Source of the DNA: Adiantum capillus-veneris
Lineage: Eukaryota > Streptophyta > Polypodiopsida > Polypodiales > Pteridaceae
Direction of reading: 5' to 3'
DNA: 64,000 nt
Assembly (NCBI GenBank): GCA_014529385.2
Contig: CM043963.1
Coordinates: 99,213,912-99,277,911 of the forward strand
The position numbers were made by a program, and so were the translations under genes. Under the pieces are notes generated by a model. It had not been told where the DNA came from and did no database searches. It worked only from the letters and a program-made list of their open reading frames with translations. Positions 33,647 to 44,318 of this stretch are shown here, one piece after another (within the stretch, counting starts at the first letter, position 1; every line of letters starts with the position of its first letter).

Positions 33647-35118
33647 TCATGATGGGGAGACTCTCCCAATGAAAAAATAGCATATGTACAATGACGCTAA
33701 ATCAAGAAATGGGAGGAGGGAAAAGCCACACAGGTGGAAAGTAATGCCATCTGAGTACACCCTGGACCATGGTGAAAAGGCCCAGGATGCCAGAGTCGAA
33801 GGAAAGCCTCTCTGCCCTCCTGCATGCGATCGGAGCTGCCCTAGAGTCTCTCTAGCTGTCCTTTGAGAGTATGGATCAGCTCTAGCCAAAGATCGCGAAC
33901 AGTCTCTGCTGGTGGTACAGGGCGAGCCTCGAAGATGTGGAAGCAGCGGGCCCGCTAGATAAACCAGAGTGTCAGGCCACTGATGAGCTCCCAACATTCC
34001 TCTCTCTCACTGTACCACTTCTGTGGAGTAAGCTTTGTGGCAAGCTGGAGTGTAGGTCGACCCCCCTGCATCACTATCATCTTGCTAATGGAAGATAGCT
34101 CAAACTGAAGTGCCGGGCCCATGAGAGTGGACCAAGCAATTTCCCCTCAAGTGTATTTCGGAGATGTGGAAAGAGCTAGCATCAGCCAAAGAACACGAAG
34201 CCACACCTGTTGTGCCAAAGGACAGTCCCAAAGACAGTGACACTGACTCTCCACGAGATGGTCATAAGCTGCACATGCGGCCAAGAGACCACTATGTACA
34301 AGCCAGCTCCCAATTGTTGTAGCTCTGTGTGCAACCAGCCACTGGAACAAAGTGACTCGTCTCGGCTGTATGGAGTCCCACAACCTCTCCCAAAAAGCTG
34401 CCAAGAACTCAGCTGTGAGACCCTCCTCCTGCCAATGAGGTGTTGTAGCAGGACGAGCCTCTCTCTATGCTGCTAGTATGTGATTTCCCAGTCAAACAGT
34501 GTACTGAAAGAAAGGAACACCTAGGTGGTGTGCAGAGGAGAAAGGGTCCCTCCAGAGCCACTCTCCAGGATCCCACTATACTCGTGCCAGTGGACAGTTC
34601 TCCCAAGCCCATAGTCTCCAGTGGCCAGACTCAAGAACTGTTGGGTCGGAATCTATGACACAAGTCCTCCCACAGATGCCCACCACTCGGATCCTCTGAA
34701 AAAGCACTCTGCCACATGCGGGGCCTCTACTGCAACTCGGTGTAAGCGTCCCTCACCCTGTAGCTCGAAAAACAGGGAGGGTATATTCTTTGAGCAAGCC
34801 CGAACTGAGACGAGAACCTCCAGTCGCGTGAAGGCTCCCATCCATCTGGGTACTGCTGACTCGAGAGGTGTGAGCCACTCAGCTGGTACTGCCTCTGAGA
34901 TGTCCTGACACATGCTCTGCACCCCTCTCATGCGCTGTTAGTTGAAAGCCCTGAAGCTCCTTTGACAAGCCTGAAAATTGTAACCAATCACCTAGAGAGC
35001 GTGCTGAACCCTCTGCCATGGGACCCCAGGAAACATGAGGCCGACTACCAAGGGATACTATCTCTCGCATCCGGAATCTCAACGAGTAATTAGGAGCTCG
35101 CTTCTTATCTTCAATCAA
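33647..35118 (-). pseudogene. L1-type LINE C-terminal fragment (zf-RVT domain)
   Basis: Minus-strand frames carry the zinc-binding C-terminal domain typical of plant L1-type LINE ORF2. Frame 34404-34147 has FWERLWDSIQPRRVTLFQW, then a Cys/His pattern ending CHCLWDCPLAQQVWLRVLW. Frames 34931-34653 and 35118-34879 give the upstream part, 33997-33647 the downstream tail. Stops interrupt it, and no RT core remains. It is a different LINE clade from the copies with GA tails. Confidence 0.7.
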
Positions 35119-35359
35119 TCAAAGATGCATAGGAAACCTGTTAAAGAGGTGAAATGTCGAAAAGTTAGATTTGACAATGTAGCCTCAACTGAGATTAGAC
35201 CGACAGTTTAGTCTACTTGTGACTTTCCTACCGCTAGTACCACTAGTAGTGCTCTAGAGAAAGTGGATTCCAACAGTTAGGCAGTGAGGAGATTTGCAAC
35301 CAGGGTTAGACTATTTATTAGTCACTGACTGCGGAGAGCCAACCTGCTACCAATAAGCC

Positions 35360-35894
35360 ATTCAGATGGACAATAGAGTGAAGTGGAAGCAGGCTTTGCA
35401 ATCAGAATACAGTTCGATTATGCAGATTATGCGGGTTGTGTGGATATTTGAAAATCCACATCTAGCTATGTATTCTTGTTTGCTAGAGCAACCGTTTTGT
35501 GGAGGTCATGTTTTCAGGATTGCACTTCATCTGCCACCACAGAGCCAAAGTACGCTGCAGTTAGTGCTAGCAAGAAATCCATATTTTTAGCTTGTCTAGT
35601 GGGAGACCTTGGCATTTATCAGACTCCAGTGGTGCATTGTGATAGTTAGAGTGCTGTAGCGTTAGCTAAGAACCCCTTGTTTCACTTGAAGTCGAAACAC
35701 ATAGTGGTCAGGTATCATGTGATACAAGATATATTAGTTAGCAAATGCATTGAGCTTGTCAAAGTCCATTTGGATGACAACCCCGCAAATACTCTTACAA
35801 AGAGCTTAGCCTTAGAGCGGTTTGCATATTGCATTGAGATGATGGGTGTACATACATAGGCCACTTGGGCCACGTTGGCCTTCTAGAGGGAGAT
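35360..35894 (+). pseudogene. Ty1/copia pol fragment, RT deleted, RNase H end retained
   Basis: The frame at 35366 opens with WKQALQSEYSSIM, the start of a copia RT domain, and jumps directly to RNase H sequence (DYAGCVD, KSTSSYVF in another frame), so the RT core is deleted. The 35677-35859 frame completes RNase H: NPLFHLKSKHIVVRYHVIQD, then LDDNPANTLTKSLALERF. A purine tract (agagggagat) ends at 35894. Several stops make it non-functional. Confidence 0.8.
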
Positions 35895-36100
35895 TGTTAC
35901 GGTTTCAGGTCAATTAGGTCAGACACCCATTAACCCATCACTAACATATTTCACTTATTGGTTTAATAGAACAATAATGAGTGGATTGAATATTCTTCTC
36001 ATCCTGCGCTCCACCACATGCTGTGTGTGTCTTCTCCTTCCTGCACTCATCGCACGCACGCTCTGCACGCACTCACATTATAAAGTTTGCCTAATTCGTG
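35895..36100 (+). repeat. Probable start of copia 3' LTR
   Basis: Begins TGTTACGGTTTCAG immediately after the polypurine tract. The right end could not be located because no partner LTR is in the window. Confidence 0.45.
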
Positions 36101-36889
36101 AAACTGTTGCATCTACAAGATAGCTATTTTGCCAACTTTTTCTCCTTGTTTTTTATGGGTAACATGTTCAAACCTTCAAATATGGTAGCACCGTGTATCT
36201 GCCATGTTTTGGGCAATCTTATTTTGTCTCCTTTTTCTTGTTTCACATTCCAAACTTGTGAGAGTTTCCTTTTTTTGTAATATATCTATTCTGCTTGTTT
36301 TCTTGCATAGGGTGGGGCTAATTGCTATAACATCCAATCATGCCTAATTGGTAATTATCATTTATGTACTGCCTTTCCCATTGTATCTACACGATTGCCA
36401 TCTTGCCAGTATTTGTACCTTCTTTCTTCTGCTTTATGTGTCTTATTCAGTCTGGCTACGATGTCCTCCATGTGTTTGTGGGCTCCATGTTTATCTCTTC
36501 TACATCTCCTGAGCGAGTGATTCCCTCTGAATCCCCTAGGATGTGGAAGAGTTACTGCTTGCAAATAGTAAGCACAATTTTACCAGCTTCCTGCTATGTG
36601 GACAAAAGTGATAGCCTTGACAGAAGTGGAATGGTGGCTTACTCTGAGTGAGAGCCCATGGTGAATATTGTTGGCAGTGCCTGCAAATGCTGTGAATTTT
36701 ATAGGGATCAGTTTTTGAAACTTGCTTAAAAGGTCATTTTAAGCTCAAGATACATGGGCCCGTATCCCGGGGACCTTTTTTTGGAACTGGCTTATAAAAG
36801 TTGTTTGCAAACATAAATGTGAACAGTTTCACTTTCATTCGTTGCAGTGCTATCTCTAGTCTGCTCCTAATGTTGTCTGTGTTCTACAG
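36101..36889 (+). other. Probable intron sequence upstream of the Obg exon
   Basis: AT/T-rich sequence with no supportable ORF, ending in a pyrimidine-containing tract and the acceptor gttctacag at 36881-36889. It is consistent with intron sequence of the Obg-like gene. Confidence 0.55.
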
Positions 36890-37090
36890 GGTCTACCAAA
36901 TGCAGGGAAGTCCTCTCTTCTAGCTGCAGTTACAAGAGCAAAGCCAGAAATTGCTGAGTACCCCTTTACAACATTGATGCCAAATCTTGGGCACCTTCCT
37001 GGAAGCTCCAAGGAGGCTGATGGTGGTTTCTCAAAGGGCCCCAAAATGGCAGACCTTCCAGGTTTAATCAAAGGTGCACACCTTGATAAG
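36890..37090 (+). CDS. Obg-family GTPase, single internal exon
   Basis: 201 bp, 67 codons, phase 0 at both ends, flanked by acceptor ...ctacag and donor gtcagt. It encodes the G1/P-loop [11 protein letters not shown], a switch region [12 protein letters not shown] and the G3 box [10 protein letters not shown], all diagnostic of Obg/CgtA GTPases, which act in ribosome assembly in plastids, mitochondria or bacteria. The insert between G2 and G3 is longer than in bacterial Obg and resembles plant organellar forms. The Obg fold and the G4/G5 motifs should be on other exons, which I do not find here; long introns would explain that. It could also be a captured fragment. Confidence 0.85.
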
Positions 37091-37453
37091 GTCAGTGTGA
37101 TCTTTGTACATCATGTAATCATAACTGTATCACAACTTCTTGAAATGGTGTGCCGGTGACTTAGTTTGAGTCCTAATGACAGACTGACTGAGAGCGCTGT
37201 TAAACTCTTGCTTTAAAGTTTTGGCCACAAAGCCAGTATTGATCCACCTTGGAACCCACAGGTTATCACGATAAACTTTTCGACCTTGAATTTTAAAAGC
37301 TTTTACCGGTGGTGTGCTTGTGAAGTACTACCTTCTTTTGTTTTGTTTTGCCCAAATCTTGCTTAGAAGAAGAAGAAGAGAATCTTAACGTCGTAGGAAG
37401 CTATCTTAAGAGACCTTGAAGATCTATCCGACGAGAGTTGAACTCAAGACCTG

Positions 37454-37458
<5 letters not shown>
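37091..37458 (+). other. Intron sequence and SINE-like fragment
   Basis: Follows the Obg exon. About 37370-37458 on the minus strand resembles 61425-61600: both contain gatctatcc, agaccttg and a B-box-like gagttcaactctc (37430-37445). This suggests a truncated tRNA-derived SINE next to the LINE (GA)n tract. Confidence 0.45.

Positions 37459-37498
<40 letters not shown>
37459..37498. repeat. (GA)n tail of LINE copy 2
   Basis: About 40 bp of GA abutting the LINE 3' end, as in copies 1 and 4. Confidence 0.9.
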
Positions 37499-37502
<4 letters not shown>

Positions 37503-37904
37503 AATGAAATGAAAAATGAAAAATGAAATGTTATATTAACGTCTTCAAAAGGCCAAAGTGACCTATGAAACCAAACTGATACAAAAGTGGTGAATCTTGT
37601 ACAATGTCTAAAAAGTGTGAAAGTGTGAAAATAAATGCGAAAAACTAAATACAAAGTATTAGATAAACTTCTTAGGAGCATTCTGGGTGTCTGGCTAGAA
37701 TGCTTCTAATCCTTTGTTGTAGTCTCCTCCGGTGAAGTGTGCTTCTGCATCTCGGTCGTGGTCGTCTCGATTTCCTAAGCTCAGTCGCCCTGTCAATGAG
37801 GGTGCCTTTGGTATGAATGTGGGTACTCCTTTGTGCTCGCTGCTGGCCTCTTGCTTCTCCTTCCATTCCTGCTTCTCTCGATCCGAAGAAATCTGTGATC
37901 TGCC

Positions 37905-40900
37905 TCTAAGGTTGTAGTGCTCTTTGTCTTCTCATTAGATTATCCCTATGTCGATGTAGTTCCAGTAGGTACAGGCCTAAGCACCTTTGATCTTGGTATT
38001 GCATGACTCTATCTAGAGGTCCAAAGCCTTCTTTAAATAGGCAATGGAAACGCCCACGTATCTCATAGTATACAGTGCAATGGCATATGTAGTGTAATTC
38101 TGTCTCCGGCTCCATTCCGCGTAACTTGCAAATTCTGCTCTCAGGTGGGATTCCCAAAATCTGCCAAATTCAATTTCCAGTTGGTGTGAGGATGTACGAA
38201 TCTGACCAATAGCACATCTTAAACCATGAGACAGGTGGGTATCCATGTAGTTCGGGTGAATCACAAAACCATCTTCAGATAGCTGTAGGAAGTTTCCTTT
38301 GTAGTTGGCCATCTTCGTGCCTAATTCTTGTGTGGGGCCTACCCATGTCCTCTTAGTGTCCAACTGTATAAGATCAGAGCGGATGATTTTATTAATCTCC
38401 GTTCGTGTGATTGCCAGTGATGGAGCCTCAAGAGAGTATTGGTAGGGGGGTAATCTTTCCATACTGAACCCGTGTCTCTGAAACCACGAAGACAGTTGCG
38501 CATACCAGCATGATGCATCTCCTTTCATTGCTAACTGTCGAGAGGATTCGAGGGCCAATCTATATATCGGCAATTATTTGTATCCCACAAACCATGTATA
38601 AAGGACACTGATCTGGTAAGAGCTTCAATTTCTATCGGAGGGGCAGCTAGTTCCGCTCCGATAATCGCATGTGGTACGGAGGCCTTGGCTCTGATCATTC
38701 GGGAAATCATAGATACCAACGGTCTCTCCATTGGCTTCCAATTATCCTGATCCACAGATGGTCCCCATATCTGGACCCCATAAAGCATAGCCGAAGCCAC
38801 CACAGTATCAAAGAGCCAAAGTTTTGTTCGTGGTTCCTGAAACTGCACTTGTGAACACATCCTCTCCAACCCTCCCAAGGCCGCAGAGGCTTTGGACAAT
38901 CTAGCCTCCGGTGCTTTCTTAAGAGTAAACTTCGGTCCTGTAAATACCACACCAAGGTATGTGTATGCATCTGTGTACTCTACTGTATCCTGGCCATATG
39001 CAAATGTAGGTGCCGATCTCCTAACCCACTACGGTGTGGTTTTAAACACCATAACTTTGGTTTTACCCAAATTCACCGACAGTCCGCTGTCCTCCGCGAA
39101 TTTATGTAATGCATCTAACTGCCTCTACATTCCATCTGGTGATTCTGCTATCAATACAATATCATCTGCATACAACAACAAAGGGATCCATGACCCTGCA
39201 AGTTGAGCACCTCTGTCACCCTCTCTATCAATGTAATCTGATACCTCATCTATATACATACCAAATAAAGTAGGGGACAGTGGGCATCCCTGCTTTACTC
39301 CAACGGTGGAATGAACAATGTCGGAATCCCCTTCTGGAGTACATACATAACCAATTATTACTGACCCATATAAGGCCATGATCCCCCAGAAAATCTCTTT
39401 GGGGACCCCTAACTCTTGCAATCTGCGCACCAATCTGGCCCTTGGTATTGTATCAAAAGCTTTCCGAAAATCCACAAAGCAACAATACATCCTTCTCCCG
39501 CTTGCTCTTCCTTCCTCAATAATGGTTCTGAGATCTAGAGTGGAATAACCCCTCCTGAATCCAGCTTGTCCTGTTGCCCTTATGCCCTCATTCTCTGCCC
39601 ATCTACTCAATTTTTGTTCCAGAATGGATGCGTACAGTCGGGTCAATGTGTGACCCACCATAATGGTACGGTAGTTCCCGGGTATCATACGATCCCCTGA
39701 CTTGAAAATAGGTACGATAGTAGATAGTTTCCAAGATCCAGGTAATCCTTCACACATGACCCGATTAAACAGACGAGCAAGGACTTCTGAAAGTAGATCC
39801 CTTGCATGGATCAGATGTTCTGCTACTAGACCCTCATGATCATATGCTCTTCTTGTCTTCATCTTATCAATGGATTTTCCCACCATTTCCGTAGTAAAGA
39901 AAGTACTAGTAGCAGGGCATGGCTCTAGCGGATCTGGTAATGGAGGCTGTCCAGATACCATATATAATGATGTTACATATTGACCCCAAATCTCAGGAGA
40001 AGTAATTGTCGGAGGCGATGAGTGCTCGTGAAATAAACGCCAGGCCTCATGTGAGTCCTGACTCAAGAAGAGCTGATATAAATCCTTCTCCAGTTTGGCT
40101 AAAAATGCCCTTTTCTTGCGACGTACTATACGCTGAAGAGCAATCCGAGATTGCTTATATGTGATGGTCCCAAGTGTAAGCTCTTTCTGGACCTGGGTTC
40201 TCGTCTCTCTGCATTCCTCGTCGTACCAACTGTTTTGAGGCATGTTCCCAGATCCTCTCTTCTGATCTAGCTGAGTATGTGGGTATGCCTCTTGTGCTGC
40301 TCCATGTAGTATCTCTGTTAGCTGAGAAGTAATCTCCTTTACAGTATATACTAGCTCGGCTGCCCACATCCTATTATAGATCTGTTTCACATAGACTGAA
40401 TCAGTCTCTGGTGTGAAAGTATATCTTGTGTGCGTCTTCTTCCTTTGCACTTGAGAGGCATTGTATTGGAAGGAGATTGATAAGGTCAAGAGAGCATGAT
40501 CCACTGCAATCCCAACCGGTCTGGGTCCCACCTTAAAGTCCTCAATACTAGAAATAAAGCTTGGTGAAGTCATGACATAATCCACTGTGCTGGCCCCATG
40601 CCTGTGCGGGAAGCATGTGAATCCCCCAGATAAAGGGAAATTCTCTAGACCATTAAGTATGGCCAAACCATGTGTAGTTGCCGTCTCCATGAGATGTCTC
40701 CCATATTCAGTGTGTTCTTTATCTTGTGAGTTTCTAGTAAGCCCCTCCTGTGATAAATCCACTTCTCTGAGCATTTCCTCAGAAGTATCATAGAATACTG
40801 CTTGAGAGTTGGCCGTTCTGGCATTAAAGTCTCCTAAGAGAACGATGTCGCCATCTCTAGAGAACTCCCATATGTCATTATTCAATATGGAGAAAGGGGA

Positions 40901-41266
40901 CTGTCCTTTAGGTGAGGAGTAGACTGATGTACTTGGAGGGAAGTAGCATATAGCGATATATAGAAATCTACCTGTCTCGGCTCTCATTCTCACCCACATA
41001 TACCTTGCTTGTTCATCTTTCCTGATAATCTGTAGTAGTGGTTTCAGCTCCTCTTTAAATAAGACTGCTACTCCTCCTGAACCCCGGCTACCTCGTAGAG
41101 ATCTCTTGTCTGGTCGACCAGCTGTTTTCCATAAATACCCCTTCACATGTGGCATAAGCTGTCCCGGTATCTGGTGTGTCTCTAAGTAGAAAACTATGTC
41201 TCTGTCCCTAAAGCTGTCTTCAAAGGCACCTACATCTAGCCTATATGATCCATTACAATTCCACAC
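37905..41266 (-). pseudogene. LINE copy 2 ORF2: endonuclease, reverse transcriptase, Cys/His C-terminus
   Basis: A 713-codon frame (41266-39125) holds an APE-type endonuclease (WNCNGSYRLD, ETHQIPGQ, LLGDFNART, PHRHGASTVDYVM) and RT blocks GNYRTIMVGHTLTRLYASIL, GQAGFRRGYSTLD, CFVDFRKAFDTIPRARL, KQGCPLSPTLF and LLLYADDIVL. The catalytic YADD is intact. A TAG (39129 region) and a second TAG about 115 bp on interrupt it; the rest continues in 38950-38531 and 38573-38013 with a frameshift near 38560. It ends in a Cys/His segment (CKLRGMEPETELHYICHC). It primes cDNA at nicked DNA in relatives. Confidence 0.9.
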
Positions 41267-41302
41267 TGCTATCCGGAGCGTCGCCCCATAGGTCTCACAC
41301 CG

Positions 41303-42463
41303 TCATGATGAGCGCTTTTCCAGAACCACTACTTTCCCTCCTCTATAAAAGGCGATTTTCCCCTTTTCTCTTGCTGCCCTCATCTCTGGCATCAACTCTT
41401 GCATGTGTGCCACTTGTGCCAATGTAAGGTCATCTCCCAGGAAAATACCGGTTTTCTTAAGAGTTGGCCTCTTCTTTAGAAATTCTTTCCTTATTTCTAT
41501 ATTCGGGAAGTGGAGAATAAGTGCCCTATCCTTTACGTTTCCCTTCTCATCGACTCCTTTCTTGCCCACTCTCCATGCACTTGTGTGAGTAGGCTCTGTG
41601 ATGCCCATGCGTTGTAGCAGTTCCCTCACCTCTTTATCTACATTCTCTTTGTCCATGACTCCTGTGACCCGCACATGCAGAGCCCGAGTCTTCCTTTTCT
41701 GCTCTTCCTCAATGGTCATATTAATAATGGTGGAAGTAGGTGTGGTCTCAGGCATTTGGGCCTTCCCTTTCTTCGCATCCTCAATCCATTTCTCAGCTTC
41801 ATCAACCTTTTCTTGTGTTTTAACAAGACGTTCTGCCCATGAAGATGCCGTTTTCGATTTCTGTTCATCTCCTTCCCATAGAGCTTTCATCTGATCCTTC
41901 ATGTCCTCGAGCTCCTTCAGCACCGAAGGTTGGTCGTCTCCCTTCTCCTTAGTTGCAGATTTGCAAGCCGCAAGTTCTCCTTTTAGCTCCTCGATTATTG
42001 CATCTTTTTCCTCCATGTGCTTTTCCATATTTGTCCTCCATGCTTCAAAACTTGCTACTGCCTCATCAAGTTTCTTTTGCATAACGCATTCTGTTACATT
42101 TACTTTGGCCTTGATTAGGTTTTGTAATTCCGTTTTTACGATCTGAATTTCCTCATTCCGTATCCCCCGGATCTCTCTCCTTAGTTCTCTCATCATGTCT
42201 CCATACATGGAGTTCCTGTAGCTCTCGGCGTTCGCGTGCATTTCCTTCCTGATGTCATCCCTCATATAGTTTAGCTCTGATTTGAGCATCACCTGGACCT
42301 TCTCCATCAGTAGCTCATCATGTATCCTGGAGGTTTTTCCAACGCGTAAGGATCGTGGTGATAGTACAGTATCTCTATTTCTCCATTTGAAAGTAGCCGT
42401 TGCTTTTTTTGGGGTGGTGTAGCTATCTACACCCGGCCCTTCCCCTTCGGTAGGCGGGTCCAT
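41303..42463 (-). CDS. LINE copy 2 ORF1, coiled-coil RNA-binding protein
   Basis: 386 codons, uninterrupted. The N-terminal 50 residues are basic and acidic mixed, residues 60-240 form heptad-rich coiled coil (alternating Glu/Lys/Leu), and residues 275-380 look like an RRM-type fold with TRALHVRVTGV and a final segment TGIFLGDDLTLAQ. This matches the layout of LINE ORF1 proteins that coat the RNA as trimers. ORF2 starts 37 bp further on. It is the only intact long LINE ORF in the window. Confidence 0.8.
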   Translation of the reverse strand: MDPPTEGEGPGVDSYTTPKKATATFKWRNRDTVLSPRSLRVGKTSRIHDELLMEKVQVMLKSELNYMRDDIRKEMHANAESYRNSMYGDMMRELRREIRGIRNEEIQIVKTELQNLIKAKVNVTECVMQKKLDEAVASFEAWRTNMEKHMEEKDAIIEELKGELAACKSATKEKGDDQPSVLKELEDMKDQMKALWEGDEQKSKTASSWAERLVKTQEKVDEAEKWIEDAKKGKAQMPETTPTSTIINMTIEEEQKRKTRALHVRVTGVMDKENVDKEVRELLQRMGITEPTHTSAWRVGKKGVDEKGNVKDRALILHFPNIEIRKEFLKKRPTLKKTGIFLGDDLTLAQVAHMQELMPEMRAAREKGKIAFYRGGKVVVLEKRSS

Positions 42464-42520
42464 CGAACCCGAGCCCCAAATCTGGGATAGGGTACTAGGG
42501 TACTAGGGTGAGGGACTGAG

Positions 42521-43004
42521 AGTATGGCAAACTTAACCAGTTTACCTTAAGGCCTTAAATCGCTTTAAATTGGACGCAAAGAGAAGGCTTAAAATCTCTT
42601 TAGACTTAAAATTTACCTTAGGGCTTAAAATTGAAATAAACTTAAACGTAGGGGATCTTGACTTCCTACGCGTAGAACAGTTGGGGCGACTCTTGGCCTT
42701 GCTACGCGTAGAACAACTTGACGTGCTACGCGTAGGACTGCGCGGGACAGACGTGCAGCGCGAGCCTTAGGGCAATGTGAGCGCGAGCCTCAGGCAGTGT
42801 GAGTGCGAGCCTCAGGGCGGCATCAGCAGCCCGCCATGGTCTCCTTCTCGCGCGCAAAGAGCAGGGGCATCAGCAGCCCGCCATGGTGTCCGTCACGCGC
42901 GCAAAGAGCAGGGGCAGCAGCAGTCTTTCACGTGCGCAAAGAGGAGCTCACCCTCAACAGTCCTTCACGCCATCAGCAGTCCTCCCGTCCTCAGCAGTCC
43001 TTCA
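42521..43004. repeat. GC-rich block with iterated palindromes and tandem repeats
   Basis: CTACGCGTAG occurs at 42666-42675, 42702-42711 and 42726-42735. 42770-42830 repeats gcgcgagcctcaggcagtgtg three times with variation. About 42825-42960 repeats a unit around agcagcccgccatggtctcc...cgcgcaaagagcaggggc. The ORFs in three frames here are by-products of the repeats. Confidence 0.75.
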
Positions 43005-44260
43005 CGTCTCTAAAAGGCCAAAATGACCAATGAGACCAAAAGGTTACATGTGGTGAATCTAATATGAGGTCTGGGTACAAAAAGTACAAAGAACTGAAAA
43101 GAAAATAGTGGGTGGGGGGGTTGGGGTGAAAGCTGATACAAGGGGAATACAAAGGGTGAGCTGATACAATGGAGCTCTCTGATAGTCGAGGCATCATATA
43201 TATATACATCAGTATCCAAAAGGCTATAGAGATTCAATGTCCTCCAAGGTAGGCACTCTGTCGGGACGGCTTTTACGTCGCGCCAGTATGGTATGGATCC
43301 TCTGTCTCAGTCTGCGTCGATGTCGAGAGGGCCCCCTCATCCGTGGGTGACGGGACCACCCCAACTCTATCGCCCGATCAAGCAGTATGCCTCTGGTGTT
43401 GTTATGTTGTTGGGGCTGCTCGGACTCCTCTGTCTGTGACTAAAAAAAATTGTAATCTTCCGCTGTTGCTGGATCTCTCTCATTTGGATGCATTCCATGC
43501 ATTTGCACGGGACAGTGGATTGTCTGTGAACCTTGGTAAGACCAAGGTAATGGTGTTTAACACCACGGCGCAGTGGGTAAGGAGGTCCGTCCCCACTTTT
43601 ACATATGGTCGAGAGACTGTGGAGTATGCTGATACATACACTTATCTTTGGGTGGTTTTCAGTGGTCCAGTATTTTCCCTAAGGCATGCAGCAGATACAC
43701 GATTGACAAGAGCCTATGCAACATTGGGGAGACTAAGAGGATATGTTCGCAAGTTCAGTTCCAGGAACCTCGGACAAAGCTTTGGCTCTTTGACACTTTG
43801 GTCACTTCGGCCATGCTGTACGGAGTGGAGATATGGGGCCCCTCAGTTGATCATCATAGCAGAGCTAGCAGTACTGATGGATGGAGATGTATGGAGAAGC
43901 CCCTGGTGTCTATGATTTCTCGGATGATTAGGGTCAAGGCCTCAATACCACATGACATTGTTAGGGCGGAGCTTGCTGCTCCTCCATTGGTAGTGGATGC
44001 ACTCACTCGATCAGTTTCATTTATGCATAGCACTTGGGCTCTCCCTAGAGACAAATATGCTCGATTAGCACTAGAGTCTTCGCGACAACTGGCATTGCAA
44101 GGAGATAGATCATGTTGGTATGTAGAGATGGCATCTGGTTTTAGTTACATGGCTTTAGTATGGATCAGCTACCCCCATTTCAGTACTCTCTGGATGCACC
44201 CTCCATCTCCCTCACTAGGGTAAAGATTACCAGGCTCATCAGATAGGACTTGATTCAGCT
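43005..44260. mobile_element. LINE copy 3, inverted (twin-primed) arrangement
   Basis: 43012 to about 43440 is the LINE 3' end on the minus strand. From about 43470 the same LINE family reads on the plus strand, encoding RT C-terminal sequence (FARDSGLSVNLGKTKVMVFN, then PRTKLWLFDTLVTSAMLYG in a second frame) to about 44260. Opposite orientation of 3' and more 5' parts in one copy is what twin priming produces. No GA tail remains at its left edge. Confidence 0.7.
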
Positions 44261-44261
44261 G

Positions 44262-44266
<5 letters not shown>

Positions 44267-44312
<46 letters not shown>
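44267..44312. repeat. (GA)n tail of LINE copy 4
   Basis: About 46 bp of GA joined to atgaaatgagatgaaatg, the LINE 3' end. Confidence 0.9.

Positions 44313-44318
<6 letters not shown>

Larger units (their letters stand above)
37459..42520 (-). mobile_element. LINE copy 2, nearly full length, two ORFs
   Basis: Minus-strand LINE with its 3' end at 37459 ((GA)n tail then gatgaaatgaaatg), ORF2 to about 41266 and ORF1 at 42463. The 5' end lies near 42500, but I cannot define a target-site duplication. It sits in what would be the intron after the Obg exon. It is the best reference here for the LINE family that also gives copies 1, 3 and 4. Confidence 0.88.

Noticed and set aside
41901-42146. Plus-strand ORFs of 60-100 codons across 40.5-42.2 kb
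   Set aside because: They are antisense shadows of LINE ORF1/ORF2, with Ser/Phe/Leu-rich composition from the complementary coiled-coil codons.
42777-43033. Three overlapping plus-strand ORFs of 75-78 codons
   Set aside because: All three frames are open owing to tandem repeats; the peptides are repetitive with no domain.
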